A stretch of DNA of 64,000 nucleotides. Source: Herbinix hemicellulosilytica. GTDB taxonomy: Bacteria; Bacillota; Clostridia; Lachnospirales; Lachnospiraceae. Under the pieces are notes generated by a model. That model made no database searches and was not told where the DNA came from. It saw only the letters and a program-made list of their open reading frames with translations. The translations under genes were made by a program, and so were the position numbers. The stretch is from assembly GCF_002904165.1 (NCBI RefSeq), contig NZ_CVTD020000026.1:62001-126000 (forward strand), in the 5' to 3' direction. Each line of letters begins with the position of its first letter. Positions within the stretch are counted from its first letter, which is position 1. Below, in pieces: positions 63,211 through 64,000 of this stretch.

Positions 63211-64000
63211 ATGGATAAAACAAAAATTTTCTTAATAGCCTGTACAATATTTATATTATCATTGGCCGGTGTTCTCATACTCGGCAATACACACCCGGAT
63301 AAATCAAACCCGGCATATAACGATTACGGAAAAGCCTCTGCATCCACCATACCGGACGATGCAGAAAATACTGACACAAATAATGACGATTACATAAATT
63401 CCGGCGATTATACATATATTCCTCCTGATTATGAATATGATGATAATGATGAAGATATTTATGAGGATGATAACGAAATGACAGATATATGGACTCCTGC
63501 CACCGAAATTGATCTTGATCCCAACAGTATAACGGTATTTGTTAATAAGGAATATAACCTTCCAAAAGACTTTATTCCTAAAAATTTAGTTACTCCCAAT
63601 ATACCTTTTGACATAACGGGTTACAACGAAAGAAAACTGTTGCGCAAAGAGGCTGCAAAAGCCATAGAAAAACTCTTTGCAGCTGCATTAAAAGAAGGAT
63701 ATACCTTATACGGCATATCCGGATACAGATCTTACAACAGACAGAAAGAAATCTTTTTAAACAATCTTATAAGGAAAGGGAAAACCCATACTCTTAAATA
63801 TTCCGCGGCTCCCGGTACCAGCGAACACCAGACAGGGCTCGCTATGGATGTATCTTCAAAATCCGTAAATTTGAAACTTGTCACTGCATTTGCAAACAGC
63901 CCCGAAGGCAAATGGCTGGCCGAACACGCCCATGAGTTCGGGTTCATTATAAGATATCCAAAAGACCGTGAAGAAATTACCGGTTACGCATATGAGCCGT
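63211..64000 (+). CDS. D-alanyl-D-alanine carboxypeptidase, VanY type (M15B), cut by the edge
   Basis: 263 codons are visible from the ATG at 63211 (AGGAGG upstream). An N-terminal signal or anchor (about residues 6-26) is followed by an Asp/Tyr/Asn-rich linker of about 75 residues. The M15 domain has SGYRSYNRQ, TSEHQTGLAMDV (His and Asp zinc ligands) and the GFIIRYP strand. The last zinc ligand region lies past the edge. The enzyme trims the terminal D-Ala of peptidoglycan stems outside the cell. Whether the C-terminus has more domains cannot be seen. Confidence 0.88.
   Translation, partial: MDKTKIFLIACTIFILSLAGVLILGNTHPDKSNPAYNDYGKASASTIPDDAENTDTNNDDYINSGDYTYIPPDYEYDDNDEDIYEDDNEMTDIWTPATEIDLDPNSITVFVNKEYNLPKDFIPKNLVTPNIPFDITGYNERKLLRKEAAKAIEKLFAAALKEGYTLYGISGYRSYNRQKEIFLNNLIRKGKTHTLKYSAAPGTSEHQTGLAMDVSSKSVNLKLVTAFANSPEGKWLAEHAHEFGFIIRYPKDREEITGYAYEP

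Overview
The window looks like chromosome from a low-GC, spore-forming, anaerobic member of the Clostridia (Lachnospiraceae type). Evidence: strong AGGAGG-type ribosome sites, frequent TTG starts, spoVG, DnaD/DnaI-type helicase-loading genes, an electron-bifurcating [FeFe] hydrogenase, a hybrid-cluster protein and a secreted GH3 beta-glucosidase. The protein cut by the left edge is the N-terminal 609 residues of a Cas13a. Its sequence agrees with what I remember of the Herbinix hemicellulosilytica enzyme, so a Herbinix-like cellulolytic anaerobe is my best guess. That identification is from memory, not from a search.

Layout. 1-5.6 kb is accessory: truncated cas13a (type VI-A CRISPR effector, HEPN1 motif visible), an M23 peptidase, a GH3 lipoprotein and two decayed gene ends. 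5.7-11 kb holds sfsA, glycerate kinase, and a nitrosative-stress module (Crp/Fnr regulator, hcp, hemerythrin). 11.3-18.4 kb holds an orphan DNA methyltransferase, a small conserved gene, dinB with two LexA boxes in its promoter, an exported protein beside a decayed gene end, a DUF6171 protein, a shortened threonyl-tRNA synthetase behind a threonine-codon attenuator, and an SRAP protein. 18.8-33.3 kb is housekeeping: DUF1846, parvulin lipoprotein, mfd, pth, spoVG, murC, a DnaD protein, a DnaI-type loader and prs. Between murC and dnaD lie perfect DnaA boxes and a tandem, covarying structured element I cannot name. 33.4-45.4 kb holds a class A PBP, a SbcC/SbcD-like pair, a GNAT enzyme, an isolated holin, a DUF1048-like membrane protein, an Ig-like secreted protein, queT under a preQ1-I riboswitch, a HAD hydrolase and asnS. 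45.5-54.5 kb is a divergent hydrogenase locus: leftward PHP, DRTGG, sensory [FeFe]-hydrogenase-like, RsbW-like and DRTGG genes; rightward hydC, HATPase, 2Fe-2S ferredoxin, hydB and hydA, with a broken PAS-GGDEF gene between them. 54.8-64 kb holds an FKBP/trigger-factor lipoprotein, PerR, a DUF1874-like protein, a c-di-AMP receptor, ileS behind a T-box, pncB and a truncated VanY-type carboxypeptidase.

The genes form three themes: redox and fermentation (bifurcating hydrogenase plus a sensor hydrogenase set, Hcp/hemerythrin, PerR, NAD salvage by PncB), replication and repair (DnaD, DnaI-like, DinB, Mfd, SRAP, SbcCD-like), and amino-acid-responsive RNA control of tRNA synthetases (T-box on ileS, ribosome-mediated attenuator on the thrS paralogue). 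I saw no rRNA, tRNA, insertion sequence or CRISPR array.
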